From contig NZ_CP061306.1 of NCBI RefSeq assembly GCF_018687815.1, forward strand, positions 1,054,001 through 1,118,000: DNA of 64,000 nt. Direction: 5' to 3'. Made by a program: the position numbers and the translations under genes. This DNA comes from Polynucleobacter sp. JS-JIR-II-b4. Its GTDB lineage: Bacteria > Pseudomonadota > Gammaproteobacteria > Burkholderiales > Burkholderiaceae. Below are positions 27,957-37,187 of the stretch, piece by piece (position 1 is the first letter of the stretch; each line of letters starts with the position of its first letter). Under the pieces are notes generated by a model that made no database searches, was not told the origin of the DNA, and saw nothing but the letters and a program-made list of their open reading frames with translations.

Positions 27957-28765
27957 TAGAAGCGATCTTTCCAGCCACGAATGACTGCCAATACATGTGC
28001 AGGCGTTGGCAATGATGTCTGGCCTGAAACCTCTTTAGCCATTGCAATGACTTCGGCTTGATCGCAACGCATGAAAGGATTTACCTGGAGTTCTTGCCCA
28101 ATAGTCGTTGGTAGTGTTGGCAAGCCTTGCTCTCGCAGAGATTTAGCCTGGTCCGCCCATGAGAGTAGATTAAGGTTGTTGGGCTCTACAGCTAAGGCAA
28201 AGCGAATATTCGATAAGGTGTACTCATGAGTGCAATACACCAAAGTATTTTTTGGAAGTGAGGCGAACTTACCTAGCGATTCCGTCATTTGCGTAGGCGT
28301 ACCCTCGAACAATCTTCCACAACCCGAGGCGAATAAAGTATCCCCACAGAACAGCATTGGCTCAACAACATTTGCTTGCATGTTTGCAAAGTAAGCAATG
28401 TGGCTTAAGGTATGCCCAGGAACTTCGAGAACCTTCAAGCTAATACGTGGGGAAGCAATTTCAAATTTATCGTCCTGCATTACGACATTAGTACGACCTG
28501 GAATATCGTCACCAACTGGGCCATAAACAGGCAGATCTGCATTCAAACTTTGCAATAAGTTGAGAATGCCACCCGTATGGTCTGCATGGTGGTGAGTAAT
28601 GAGAATGCCCTTGAGGGTCAAATGATTTGCGCTCAGGTACTCCAAAACTGGTGCTGAATCACCTGGATCCACCACTAAAGCAGAGCTGCCATCGTGAATG
28701 CACCAGATATAGTTATCATCAAAAGCCGGAATGGGCCAAACCTGCAATAAAGTATTCTTATCCAT
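27956..28765 (-). CDS. gloB: hydroxyacylglutathione hydrolase (glyoxalase II)
   Basis: Hydrolyses S-lactoylglutathione to lactate and glutathione, the second step of methylglyoxal detoxification. This is a metallo-beta-lactamase fold with the two-metal motif THHHADHTGG. Further metal ligands lie in VPGHTLSHIAY, LFCGDTLFASGCGR and YCTHEYTLSNIRFA, and the C-terminal glutathione-binding domain ends VIRGWKDRF. It starts head to head with the methyltransferase gene, with only six bases between the start codons. Confidence 0.96.
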   Translation of the reverse strand: MDKNTLLQVWPIPAFDDNYIWCIHDGSSALVVDPGDSAPVLEYLSANHLTLKGILITHHHADHTGGILNLLQSLNADLPVYGPVGDDIPGRTNVVMQDDKFEIASPRISLKVLEVPGHTLSHIAYFANMQANVVEPMLFCGDTLFASGCGRLFEGTPTQMTESLGKFASLPKNTLVYCTHEYTLSNIRFALAVEPNNLNLLSWADQAKSLREQGLPTLPTTIGQELQVNPFMRCDQAEVIAMAKEVSGQTSLPTPAHVLAVIRGWKDRF

Positions 28766-28771
28766 AGACCG

Positions 28772-29590
28772 ATGATACCAACCCCACCCATACCCTCTCA
28801 GACACCTGCACCTCCCTGGAGCTCATGGGAAAAATGGCTCCAATCCCCTCCTGGACGCTATGTTCTAGCTTGGGAGCAACGGTGTTTTGACCAAATTGTT
28901 GCTGATGTCTTTGGCTTTCATGCTGTGCAAATAGGTCTACCTCAGATAAACACACTAAGTGAAAATCGGATGCCTTTGCATGCAATCCTGATTCACTCTA
29001 ACGATAGCCGCTCTCATGCAAGTAATTACAACTGGCATTTAATTGAAGGCGACTCTACAGACCTCCCCTTTGCCAGTGAAAGTCTGGATCTGATTGTTCT
29101 ACCCCATGTTTTGGAATTTGCTGCAGATCCCCATCAAATATTGCGCGAAGTCGATCGAGTACTTCGACCCGAAGGTCGTTTAATTATTTCTGGCTTTAAT
29201 CCCGCAAGTCTGTGGGGTGCCAGACAATATCTCAGTAGATTGGTTGGAACCCCTTATCTCCCTAGAGATGGTCAATTTATTAGCCTCATCCGCATAAAAG
29301 ATTGGCTCGAGTTGCTTAACTTTTCCTTAGACCGCGGTCACTTTGGTTGCTATAAATTTCCCCTGCAGGGTGAAACTGCTATGGGCAAGATGAATTTTCT
29401 TGAAAAAATGGGAAATCGTTGGTGGCCTATATTTGGGGCTGTTTTTTTAGTTTCCGCCATAAAGCGCCAACAAGGAATACGTCTCATTGGCCCGGCATCA
29501 CTTGTTCGCATACCAGCCATTAAGCAGCTAAGTCCTGCTGCTGAGAGAAGCAATCTCCAAAAACGCCTCAAAAACGAGAATTCCAAGTAA
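28772..29590 (+). CDS. class I SAM-dependent methyltransferase
   Basis: A 272-residue protein with a Rossmann-type core: STDLPFASESLDLIVLPHVL and the post-I region EVDRVLRPEGRLIISGFNP. The N-terminus (GRYVLAWEQRCFDQIVADVFGFHAVQ) is that of a proteobacterial family encoded between gloB and rnhA; its substrate is unknown. The classical GxGxG motif I is not obvious in this reading, so activity is not certain. The first ~20 residues are Pro-rich, and its promoter must lie within gloB. Confidence 0.85.
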   Translation: MIPTPPIPSQTPAPPWSSWEKWLQSPPGRYVLAWEQRCFDQIVADVFGFHAVQIGLPQINTLSENRMPLHAILIHSNDSRSHASNYNWHLIEGDSTDLPFASESLDLIVLPHVLEFAADPHQILREVDRVLRPEGRLIISGFNPASLWGARQYLSRLVGTPYLPRDGQFISLIRIKDWLELLNFSLDRGHFGCYKFPLQGETAMGKMNFLEKMGNRWWPIFGAVFLVSAIKRQQGIRLIGPASLVRIPAIKQLSPAAERSNLQKRLKNENSK

Positions 29591-29599
29591 ATTATTGCT

Positions 29600-30064
29600 A
29601 TGCCGCATTCGAAATCCCATCCTCACCACCCTCACATCGTGATCTACACCGATGGCGCCTGCAAAGGCAATCCTGGCCCCGGGGGCTGGGGGGCTGTTTT
29701 GAGATCAGGCGGTCATGAAAAGCATATCCATGGAGGCGAAAAGCTCACCACCAACAATCGCATGGAAATTTGTGCCGTTATTTTTGCCTTAAAAGCACTC
29801 AAACAACGCAGCACTGTCGAGCTATGGACAGACTCTCAATATGTCCAAAAAGGCGTTACAGAATGGCTAGAGGGATGGAAAAAACGGGGCTGGAAGACTG
29901 CTAGCAAGGATCCGGTCAAAAACGCAGATCTCTGGCAGGAGCTGGACTCCCTGCTCCCAGGACATGAGATCTCCTGGCACTGGGTTAGAGGGCACAACGG
30001 ACACCCCGGAAATGAGTTAGCTGACCAATTAGCCAATAAGGGTGTTGGGGAGTTTTTGCCATAG
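29600..30064 (+). CDS. rnhA: ribonuclease HI
   Basis: Degrades the RNA strand of RNA-DNA hybrids. 154 residues with the catalytic acidic set: Asp in [16 protein letters not shown], Glu in [11 protein letters not shown], Asp in [11 protein letters not shown], and the C-terminal Asp in [14 protein letters not shown]. It lies nine bases after the methyltransferase gene and is probably cotranscribed with it. Confidence 0.97.
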   Translation: MPHSKSHPHHPHIVIYTDGACKGNPGPGGWGAVLRSGGHEKHIHGGEKLTTNNRMEICAVIFALKALKQRSTVELWTDSQYVQKGVTEWLEGWKKRGWKTASKDPVKNADLWQELDSLLPGHEISWHWVRGHNGHPGNELADQLANKGVGEFLP

Positions 30065-30176
30065 GGCAAATGCATCTCAAGAGCCTCCTTTTCAGCCATC
30101 TTATGAGAGAATGATCCTGCTCTAATTAGCTTAGAAACAGTATAAAACCCACATAAAAACCTAGAAAAACGAGACT

Positions 30177-31487
30177 GTGTCAAAAATAGAATCTTCACTC
30201 GATAAGGCTTTTGCCAAACTCGTTCAATTTAAAGATATAGGCAAAGTTCGCCTGTGCGCCCTTTGGCAAATATATTCACCCCAATTAGACCAAGTCAAGA
30301 AACTAGATTTCGCGACAGTAAAATCTTTTGTAATCAGATTTAAATGGCGCTTGCTATTAATTCTGCTCCTACTCTATGCAGGCTCAAAGGCATATGATTA
30401 TTTTTTCCCAGCCTCTGCTAAATCTGGCGGCCCAGTTACCATAACATCATTCGTAGCCCAGAAAAAAGATGTGCCTCTAATTATCGAGGCGACTGGCACT
30501 ATTGTTTCCAACAGCATTGTTGATATTCGCCCAATGGTCACCAATACCGTCGCTACAATTCAGGTAAAAGATGGCCAAGAAGTCAAAGCTGGCGATCTGC
30601 TATTTACCTTAGATGACCGCAACGATAAAGCGAACTATGAGAAGCTCAAAGCCCTTGCTGATGATGCTCAAAAACAATATCTACGCGCCAAAGAATTAGT
30701 GGCTAAAAACTTTATTTCCAAGGCCGCTCTAGAAACTACATTGGCTAATGCCAAGTCAGCGCAAGCTGCAGCCCGCGCGGCAGAAGTGCAGCTCTCTTTT
30801 GATTACATTAAGTCCCCAATTGATGGTCGCGCTGGTATCGTCAATGTGTTCCCGGGCTCCTTGGTTCAAGCTAGCAATATTGTTTCCACTGCGACAAGCT
30901 CAACAGCTACATCTAGCGTTGGATCCATGGTGACCATTACCCAATTGAACCCAATTAATGTTCAGTTTGTCATTCCAGAAAAAGATATTCCCATCATCTT
31001 GGAGAACCAATTAGACGGTGATGCGATGAATGTTACGGTAACTGTAGGCGATAGCGGTAAAAGAGCTTACGAAGGAAAAGTGCTGGTTGTTGATAACCAA
31101 GTCGACCCTTCGATTGCGGCGGTACGCGTGAAAGCACAAATCCCGAATGACTCCAAAACACTTTTGCCGGGTGAATTTGCTCGCGTATCCCTAGTGGCCA
31201 ATACTTTGAAGGATGCCTTAGCCATTCCATCGCAAGCAGTAGTGATCAACCCCCGCGGAAAACTTGTTTATGTTGTCGATAAAGATGACAAAGTGGCAGC
31301 CAAGCCCGTAAAAGTAGTTTATGACTACCAAGGATTGTCTGTTGTCACCGGTATAGATGCTGGCGATAGAGTGGTGGTTGAGGGCAAGCAGAATTTGCGC
31401 CCAGGAAGCAAAGTCCGCGAGGATAAATCAGCCGCACCACAAGCAACTGCTACCTCTACAACTCCAACAGCCCCAGAGAAAAAATGA
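30177..31487 (+). CDS. RND efflux pump periplasmic adaptor (membrane fusion protein)
   Basis: It links an inner-membrane RND pump to an outer-membrane channel. It starts with GTG. An unusual cytoplasmic stretch of ~55 residues precedes a single membrane helix (about 57-70, WRLLLILLLLYAG). Then follow the lipoyl/barrel-sandwich part (DIRPMVTNTVATIQVKDGQEVKAGDLLF), the alpha-hairpin (LADDAQKQYLRAKELVAKNF), the beta-barrel and the C-terminal VVEGKQNLRPGSKV region. It resembles the MdtA group. It overlaps the pump gene by four bases. The outer-membrane channel is not encoded nearby. Confidence 0.92.
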   Translation: MSKIESSLDKAFAKLVQFKDIGKVRLCALWQIYSPQLDQVKKLDFATVKSFVIRFKWRLLLILLLLYAGSKAYDYFFPASAKSGGPVTITSFVAQKKDVPLIIEATGTIVSNSIVDIRPMVTNTVATIQVKDGQEVKAGDLLFTLDDRNDKANYEKLKALADDAQKQYLRAKELVAKNFISKAALETTLANAKSAQAAARAAEVQLSFDYIKSPIDGRAGIVNVFPGSLVQASNIVSTATSSTATSSVGSMVTITQLNPINVQFVIPEKDIPIILENQLDGDAMNVTVTVGDSGKRAYEGKVLVVDNQVDPSIAAVRVKAQIPNDSKTLLPGEFARVSLVANTLKDALAIPSQAVVINPRGKLVYVVDKDDKVAAKPVKVVYDYQGLSVVTGIDAGDRVVVEGKQNLRPGSKVREDKSAAPQATATSTTPTAPEKK

Positions 31488-34400
31488 CACTCTCCGAATT
31501 ATGTATTCGGCGCCCTGTAATGACGGTGTTGCTCTCGATAGCAACGGTCATCGCAGGGGCTGTTGCCTACATGAAAATTCCAGTAGCTGCGCTACCTAGT
31601 TTTAATACGCCAGTTATTTCTGTAAGCGCATCTTTACCGGGTGCGTCACCAGAAAACATGGCTGCCTCGGTAGCCCTTCCCCTTGAAAAAGAATTTTCGA
31701 CGATTGATGGCATCACCGTAATTAGCTCCACCAATTCCTTGGGCAGTACGAGCATTACTTTGGAATTCAATAACGATCGAGATATTGATAAAGCCGCAGT
31801 TGACGTTCAAGCGGCCCTGTTGAGAGCCCAAAAGCGCTTACCGATTGAAATGACGGTACCACCGTCCTACCGTAAGATAAATCCAGCCGACACTCCTGTT
31901 CTAGTGGTGCGCATGAGTTCGCCATCAATCAGCCTCTCGGACCTCAATCAATACGCAGAAAATTTACTTTCACCAAACCTATCGACCATTAGCGGTGTAG
32001 CGCAAGTTCTTGTTTATGGTGCAAAGCGTTATGCGGTTCGCGTACGAGTTCATCCAGACGCTCTTGCTAATCGCAATCTCACTATTGACGATATCGCTGT
32101 TGCTATCAACAAAGCTAATTCCAATAGTCCTGTAGGGGTTTTAGACGGACCCCGTCAGGCCATCACCATTTATGCCAACCCACAATTAGTAAGACCTGAA
32201 GAGTTTGCCAATTTAATTGTTAGCCAAAAAAATGGTCTTCCGATCTACCTTAAGGATGTTGCTGACGTTATCGAAAGTTATGAGGACGTTAAGACATTAG
32301 CCAGCTCGAATGGTGAACGCTCAATTGCGATTGCAGTATTACGTCAACCAAGTGCAAATACGGTGGATGTTGTTAACTCCGTTAAGGCATTGCTACCTCA
32401 ATTACAAAAACAGATGCCGGAATCTGTTCGAATGCAATTGTTGAATGACCGCTCGCTCTCCATTCTAGAAGCGATACATGACGTTAATCTCACATTAGCT
32501 TTAACGATCTTATTGGTTGTTATGGTGATTTTCTTATTCCTGAAACATGTTTCAGCAACAGTCATCCCCTCTATCAGTCTTCCAATCTCACTGATCGGGG
32601 CATTCTTTTTGCTCTATTTTTTGGGATACAGCTTAGATAACATATCGCTTCTGGGTATAACGCTTGCTGTAGGCTTGGTTGTTGATGATGCAATTGTGGT
32701 GCTTGAAAACATCATGCGTTATGTTGAACAAGGTATGGACCCACTCAAAGCATCCCTCAAAGGTAGCAAAGAAGTGGGCTTTACGATTATTTCCATTTCT
32801 ATTTCTTTAGTGGCTGTATTTATTCCACTCTTCTTTATGGCTGGTCCTATTGGCCTTCTGTTTAGAGAATTTGCGGTAGTGGTTTCACTTTCTATTTTGG
32901 TGTCAGCAGTCGTATCGCTCACGGTTGTGCCAATGCTATGCAGTCGCTTCCTGCCAAAACCAGGTGAGCATGCCAAGGAATATGCGATCAATAAGAAGTT
33001 TGATCGCGTCTTTGACTGGATGCTAAAAACCTATATTCGCTACCTTGATCTGGCTCTTAATAATCGTAAAAAAGTGTTATGGGGCGCTCTTTCCACCTTT
33101 GTCATTACCGTGGTTTTATTTGTCTATAGCCCGAAGGGTTTCTTTCCAGAAGAAGATATTGGGCAAATTCAAGCAACCACTGAGGCATCTGAAGATATCT
33201 CCTTTAAAGCGATGTTGGCACTACAGGACAGAGCTGCAGAACTCGTCAATAAAGATCCGAATGTGGATAGCTCTATTTCAGTCATTGGCGGTGGTGCGAG
33301 CTCAGGCTACAACACCGGCAGGATTTTTATCATTCTTAAGCCCAAGGGCGATCGCGCTAAGATGGCGCAGGTCATGGAGGGGTTAAGAAATAAATTTAAA
33401 GAGATTCCCGGTCTTCAGGTTTATATGCGCCCGGTCCAAAACTTACAATTAGGCGGCAAAAATAGTAAAAGCCGCTACCAATTTACTTTGCAAAGCGTTG
33501 GTTTTGAAGGCGTGAATGAATGGGCGGATAAGTTGATGCAGAAGATGCGTGCTGACCCGCTTTTCCGTGACGTTACCAGTGACTCACAGCTAAAAGGTCT
33601 CAACGTCAAGATCAATATTGATCGTGAAAAAGCGGCTAGTGCCGGCGTTACGATTGCTGATATCCGTACCGCCCTCTACTCCGCCTACGGTGAGAAGCAG
33701 GTATCTACTATCTATACACCAGTCAATACTTATTACGTGATCCTGGAAGCTGCTGAAGAAGACCGTCAATATGAGACTGATCTCAATAAGATTTTTGTGA
33801 GGGGTCGGGCAACTGACAAACTGATCCCGCTATCCAGTGTTGCTAGCTTTACTCGCCAAATCGGCCCAACTGCCGTAAACCATCAAGGTCAAATTCCGGC
33901 CGTAACCCTTTCATTCAATCTTGCTCCCGATGTCTTCTTAGGTGATGCAACGAAAAAGATTGAGGAATACGCCAAGGAAATTGGCTTACCCGCTTCCATC
34001 ATCACGAGTTACGGTGGAGATGCGGCAGTATTTAAAAGCAACCAATCAGGCCAGCTGGTACTAATTCTATCGGCTCTAGGCGTAATTTATATATTACTTG
34101 GCGTGCTTTACGAGAGTTACATTCATCCGCTGACTATTTTGGCTGGTTTGCCATCTGCTGCGATTGGCGCCATCCTTGCTTTGCGCATCTTTGGCTTCGA
34201 GCTAACCGTCGTTGCATCGATCGGCATTTTATTATTGATCGGCATTGTTAAGAAAAATGCGATCTTAATGATTGACTTTGCCTTAGATGCACAGCGTAAC
34301 CAAGGCATGTCTCCTGAAAAAGCCATTCGCGAAGCATGCATCTTGCGTTTCCGGCCTATTATGATGACAACCGTTGCAGCCCTAATGGGTGCGCTCCCGA

Positions 34401-34582
34401 TTGCTTTTGGATTGGGGGCTGGCGCAGAGTTACGTCAACCTTTAGGCATTAGTGTTGCTGGCGGTCTGATTTTTTCTCAGTTCGTAACATTGATCATTAC
34501 ACCCGTGATTTATCTCTATCTGGATAAATATGCCGGTAACGGTCCGATGGATATTCCACCTGCTGTTCTAGAGGGCACCTAA
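31484..34582 (+). CDS. RND efflux transporter permease (HAE-1 / MdtB-MdtC type)
   Basis: A 1032-residue inner-membrane proton-drug antiporter with the RND duplicate layout: 12 membrane helices and two large periplasmic loops. It begins CIRRPVMTVLLSIATV. It has the TM4 proton-relay Asp pair in GLVVDDAIVVLENIMRYV and the conserved RFRPIMMTTVAALMGALPIA. It probably exports drugs, detergents or organic compounds; the substrate cannot be told from sequence. It overlaps its adaptor by four bases and dnaQ by one base, so all three genes are coupled. Confidence 0.94.
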   Translation: MTLSELCIRRPVMTVLLSIATVIAGAVAYMKIPVAALPSFNTPVISVSASLPGASPENMAASVALPLEKEFSTIDGITVISSTNSLGSTSITLEFNNDRDIDKAAVDVQAALLRAQKRLPIEMTVPPSYRKINPADTPVLVVRMSSPSISLSDLNQYAENLLSPNLSTISGVAQVLVYGAKRYAVRVRVHPDALANRNLTIDDIAVAINKANSNSPVGVLDGPRQAITIYANPQLVRPEEFANLIVSQKNGLPIYLKDVADVIESYEDVKTLASSNGERSIAIAVLRQPSANTVDVVNSVKALLPQLQKQMPESVRMQLLNDRSLSILEAIHDVNLTLALTILLVVMVIFLFLKHVSATVIPSISLPISLIGAFFLLYFLGYSLDNISLLGITLAVGLVVDDAIVVLENIMRYVEQGMDPLKASLKGSKEVGFTIISISISLVAVFIPLFFMAGPIGLLFREFAVVVSLSILVSAVVSLTVVPMLCSRFLPKPGEHAKEYAINKKFDRVFDWMLKTYIRYLDLALNNRKKVLWGALSTFVITVVLFVYSPKGFFPEEDIGQIQATTEASEDISFKAMLALQDRAAELVNKDPNVDSSISVIGGGASSGYNTGRIFIILKPKGDRAKMAQVMEGLRNKFKEIPGLQVYMRPVQNLQLGGKNSKSRYQFTLQSVGFEGVNEWADKLMQKMRADPLFRDVTSDSQLKGLNVKINIDREKAASAGVTIADIRTALYSAYGEKQVSTIYTPVNTYYVILEAAEEDRQYETDLNKIFVRGRATDKLIPLSSVASFTRQIGPTAVNHQGQIPAVTLSFNLAPDVFLGDATKKIEEYAKEIGLPASIITSYGGDAAVFKSNQSGQLVLILSALGVIYILLGVLYESYIHPLTILAGLPSAAIGAILALRIFGFELTVVASIGILLLIGIVKKNAILMIDFALDAQRNQGMSPEKAIREACILRFRPIMMTTVAALMGALPIAFGLGAGAELRQPLGISVAGGLIFSQFVTLIITPVIYLYLDKYAGNGPMDIPPAVLEGT

Positions 34583-35292
34583 TGCGTCAAGTTATTCTCG
34601 ATACCGAAACTACTGGCCTTAATCCAGCCACTGGCGACCGGATTATTGAAATTGGTTGCGTTGAGATGGTTGGTCGTCGTCTAACCGATAGAACTTTCCA
34701 TTACTACATTAATCCTGAACGCGATATTGATGCCGGCGCCTTTGCAGTCCACGGACTTTCTAGAGAGTTTTTATCTGATAAACCAACCTTTGCAAACATT
34801 GTTGAGCAGTTAATTGAGTTTGTAGATGGCGCTGAAATTGTGATTCATAACGCAGCCTTCGATTTGGGATTCTTGGATAACGAGTTTGCCCTTTTAAAGC
34901 GCCCGCCATTCAGAAATTTAGCCTCTAAGATTACCGACACCCTGCTCGACGCACGTCAAATGTTCCCCGGAAAGCGCAATTCATTAGATGCACTGTGTGA
35001 ACGTTTTTCAATTAGTAATAAACACCGTACTTTGCACGGTGCTTTATTAGACGCCCAGTTGCTGGCTGAAGTTTACGTATCGATGACTAGAGGTCAAGAA
35101 GACCTTTCTATTGATCTGATTGACTACACAGTGGGAGCAGACTCTACTGGCCATGCCAAGGCATTGCCAACGAATCTGATGGTGCTTTCAGCCTCCGATG
35201 ACGATCTACAAAGCCATGAAAAAATCTTGGCAGAAATTGCCAAGGCAAGTAAAAAGGACCCCGTTTGGAGTCCTTTAAATGCTACTGCCTAA
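34582..35292 (+). CDS. dnaQ: DNA polymerase III epsilon subunit (3'-5' proofreading exonuclease)
   Basis: The proofreading exonuclease of the replicative polymerase. ExoI motif ILDTETTGLNP (Asp7, Glu9), ExoII VIHNAAFDLGFLD, and ExoIII HRTLHGALLDAQLLAEVY give the full DEDDh set. The C-terminal tail that binds the alpha subunit is present; the length is 236 residues against 243 in E. coli. Its ATG overlaps the RND pump stop (TAATG). dnaQ is normally beside rnhA; here the RND pair stands between them. Confidence 0.96.
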   Translation: MRQVILDTETTGLNPATGDRIIEIGCVEMVGRRLTDRTFHYYINPERDIDAGAFAVHGLSREFLSDKPTFANIVEQLIEFVDGAEIVIHNAAFDLGFLDNEFALLKRPPFRNLASKITDTLLDARQMFPGKRNSLDALCERFSISNKHRTLHGALLDAQLLAEVYVSMTRGQEDLSIDLIDYTVGADSTGHAKALPTNLMVLSASDDDLQSHEKILAEIAKASKKDPVWSPLNATA

Positions 35293-35311
35293 TTAGTAGA
35301 TTACTAGTTAG
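35289..35311. terminator. inverted repeat between convergent dnaQ and dehydrogenase genes
   Basis: CTAATTAGTA-GAT-TACTAGTTAG is a ten-base stem with one wobble, lying over the end of dnaQ and the end of the convergent gene. There is no T run, so at most it is a weak bidirectional terminator or an end-protecting hairpin. Confidence 0.4.
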
Positions 35312-36399
35312 ATTGCTGCGGCAATCGCCTTACCCAAATCATCTGTCTTAGCGGTGCCACCAAGATCTGGTGTCAAAGGCGCATGTCCTGGACCAGATGC
35401 CAATACCTTTTCAATGGCACTAAATATTGCTTTACCAGCCTCTGGATAACCAAGGTGATCTAACATCATCGCCCCACTCCAAATCTGACCAATCGGGTTG
35501 GCGATCATTTTGCCAAAGATATCAGGCGCTGAACCGTGAACTGGCTCAAACAGGGAGGGGAATTTACCTTCAGGATTGATGCTGCCGGATGGTGCTACTG
35601 CAATGGTGCCGGTACACGCGGGACCTAAGTCGGAGAGAATATCTCCAAATAAATTGCTCGCTACTACAACGTCAAACCGATCTGGATTCATAACGAAGTG
35701 AGCAGCCAAAATATCAATATGATATTTGTCAGCCCTAACGTCAGCAAATTTCTTAGACATCGCCTCTACACGCTCATCCCAATAAGGCATGGTGATGGCA
35801 ATACCATTTGATTTGGTTGCGGAAGTTAAATGCTTTTTAGGGCGACTTTGGGCTAAGTCAAAAGCGTATTGCAAAATTCGGTCAACGCCTTGTCTAGTGA
35901 AAACAGATTCTTGAATCACGATCTCACGATCGGTATCCGGGAACATCTTGCCACCAACGCTGGAGTATTCACCTTCAGTGTTCTCGCGAACTACAAAGAA
36001 ATCGATGTCACCAGGCTTACGGTTGGCCAGGGGGCATGGCACTCCCGGCAATAAACGTACTGGACGCAAATTGACGTACTGATCAAAGCCACGGCGAAAT
36101 TGAATTAAGCTTCCCCAAAGCGATACATGGTCAGGCAGAATGTCCGGCATGCCGACTGCGCCAAAAAAGATCGCGTCGTACTTCATGAGGATATCGAACC
36201 AATCATCCGGCATCATCTTGCCATGCTTGAGATAGTAATCACAGCTCGCAAAATCAAAATGATCAAACTGCATACCAAGATTAAATTTACGATTGGCCGC
36301 CTCTAGCGCGCGCACACCCTCTGGCATGACTTCCTTGCCAATACCGTCTCCGGGAATAACGGCAATCTTAGGATTTTTAAATATTTTCTTTGCGTTCAT
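35308..36399 (-). CDS. tartrate / D-malate dehydrogenase (isocitrate-isopropylmalate dehydrogenase family)
   Basis: An NAD-dependent decarboxylating dehydrogenase of 363 residues. The family start is KIAVIPGDGIGKEVMPEG. The substrate loop is DHVSLWGSLIQFRRGFDQYV with NLRPVRLLPGV. The metal/substrate region is VVASNLFGDILSDLGPA and the cofactor loop EPVHGSAPDIFGK. The SLWGSL loop and GKMFPDTDREIVIQ segment place it with TtuC/DmlA enzymes rather than LeuB. It likely oxidises D-malate or tartrate to pyruvate or related products. It is a single gene with its own upstream region. Confidence 0.88.
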   Translation of the reverse strand: MNAKKIFKNPKIAVIPGDGIGKEVMPEGVRALEAANRKFNLGMQFDHFDFASCDYYLKHGKMMPDDWFDILMKYDAIFFGAVGMPDILPDHVSLWGSLIQFRRGFDQYVNLRPVRLLPGVPCPLANRKPGDIDFFVVRENTEGEYSSVGGKMFPDTDREIVIQESVFTRQGVDRILQYAFDLAQSRPKKHLTSATKSNGIAITMPYWDERVEAMSKKFADVRADKYHIDILAAHFVMNPDRFDVVVASNLFGDILSDLGPACTGTIAVAPSGSINPEGKFPSLFEPVHGSAPDIFGKMIANPIGQIWSGAMMLDHLGYPEAGKAIFSAIEKVLASGPGHAPLTPDLGGTAKTDDLGKAIAAAI

Positions 36400-36448
36400 A
36401 AATGATGTGTCTCGTTTTATTTTTGTTGAAGATGAATTTTACAAATAA

Positions 36449-37111
36449 CTAGCTAATAGCGCGACGGATTTCATCTGGCGCCTTCTTGCTACCCTTTCCA
36501 ACTGATTCACTATCGTAATCAGTGGTATTTTCGATTGTCTCTGGAACATCTTCCAGCATCCGGATGTTGTCCTTGGGACAGATGGGTGCGCCATAACTGG
36601 CCCATTTCTTGAGCAAGGTCACCTCGTAGCCACATTGACCACATTTGGCCTTACTTCGACTGGCATTGCTAGGCCTTGGGGGTGGGAAAACAATCGCCTG
36701 GTGCGGGTAAGGGCCAAGCTCCTGACTAATCATCATCAGCCTTACAGTGAGCTCCTCAGTGGCATGAGCCATTCTGGCGGGGCCTTCCAGACCCACCGTT
36801 TGAGCGATTCCCTTGAAATCTTCGCCATGGCCGCTAAAGCAGTCATCCACCGCATGACAGAGCTCATGAACCAAGGTATCTAAAAGCTGTACGGGTTCGT
36901 CCAACTTAGGGGATATGAATATCTCATTCACGCCACCACCTGAGCGCTCACGAGGCCAACATTGCCCCAGTGTCGTTCTAGGGCTACTAGAGGCTGGGAA
37001 TCCGCATGAGACCCTGACGGGAGGGATTGCATAACCTGCTTTTGAAAAGACCGGCTCAAGATGCCTTACTGCATCTTCAAGCCAGGCCTCACGGACTGTA
37101 TGTTGCTTCAT
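36449..37111 (-). CDS. SprT-like zinc metalloprotein
   Basis: 220 residues with the metallopeptidase motif DTLVHELCHAVDD (HExxH form) and the third ligand likely in FSGHGEDF. A C-terminal zinc ribbon follows with CGQCGYEV and a later ICP. SprT-like proteins are related to the protease domain of Spartan; the bacterial function is poorly known. The tail is acidic and probably flexible. It is divergent from the amidase gene across 76 bases. Confidence 0.85.
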   Translation of the reverse strand: MKQHTVREAWLEDAVRHLEPVFSKAGYAIPPVRVSCGFPASSSPRTTLGQCWPRERSGGGVNEIFISPKLDEPVQLLDTLVHELCHAVDDCFSGHGEDFKGIAQTVGLEGPARMAHATEELTVRLMMISQELGPYPHQAIVFPPPRPSNASRSKAKCGQCGYEVTLLKKWASYGAPICPKDNIRMLEDVPETIENTTDYDSESVGKGSKKAPDEIRRAIS

Positions 37112-37187
37112 TTAACTTCTCTTCTATCGAAATCTAGGACAAAAACCATCAATTGCGATCATACGCCACCATAAGTAGAATGAGTCC

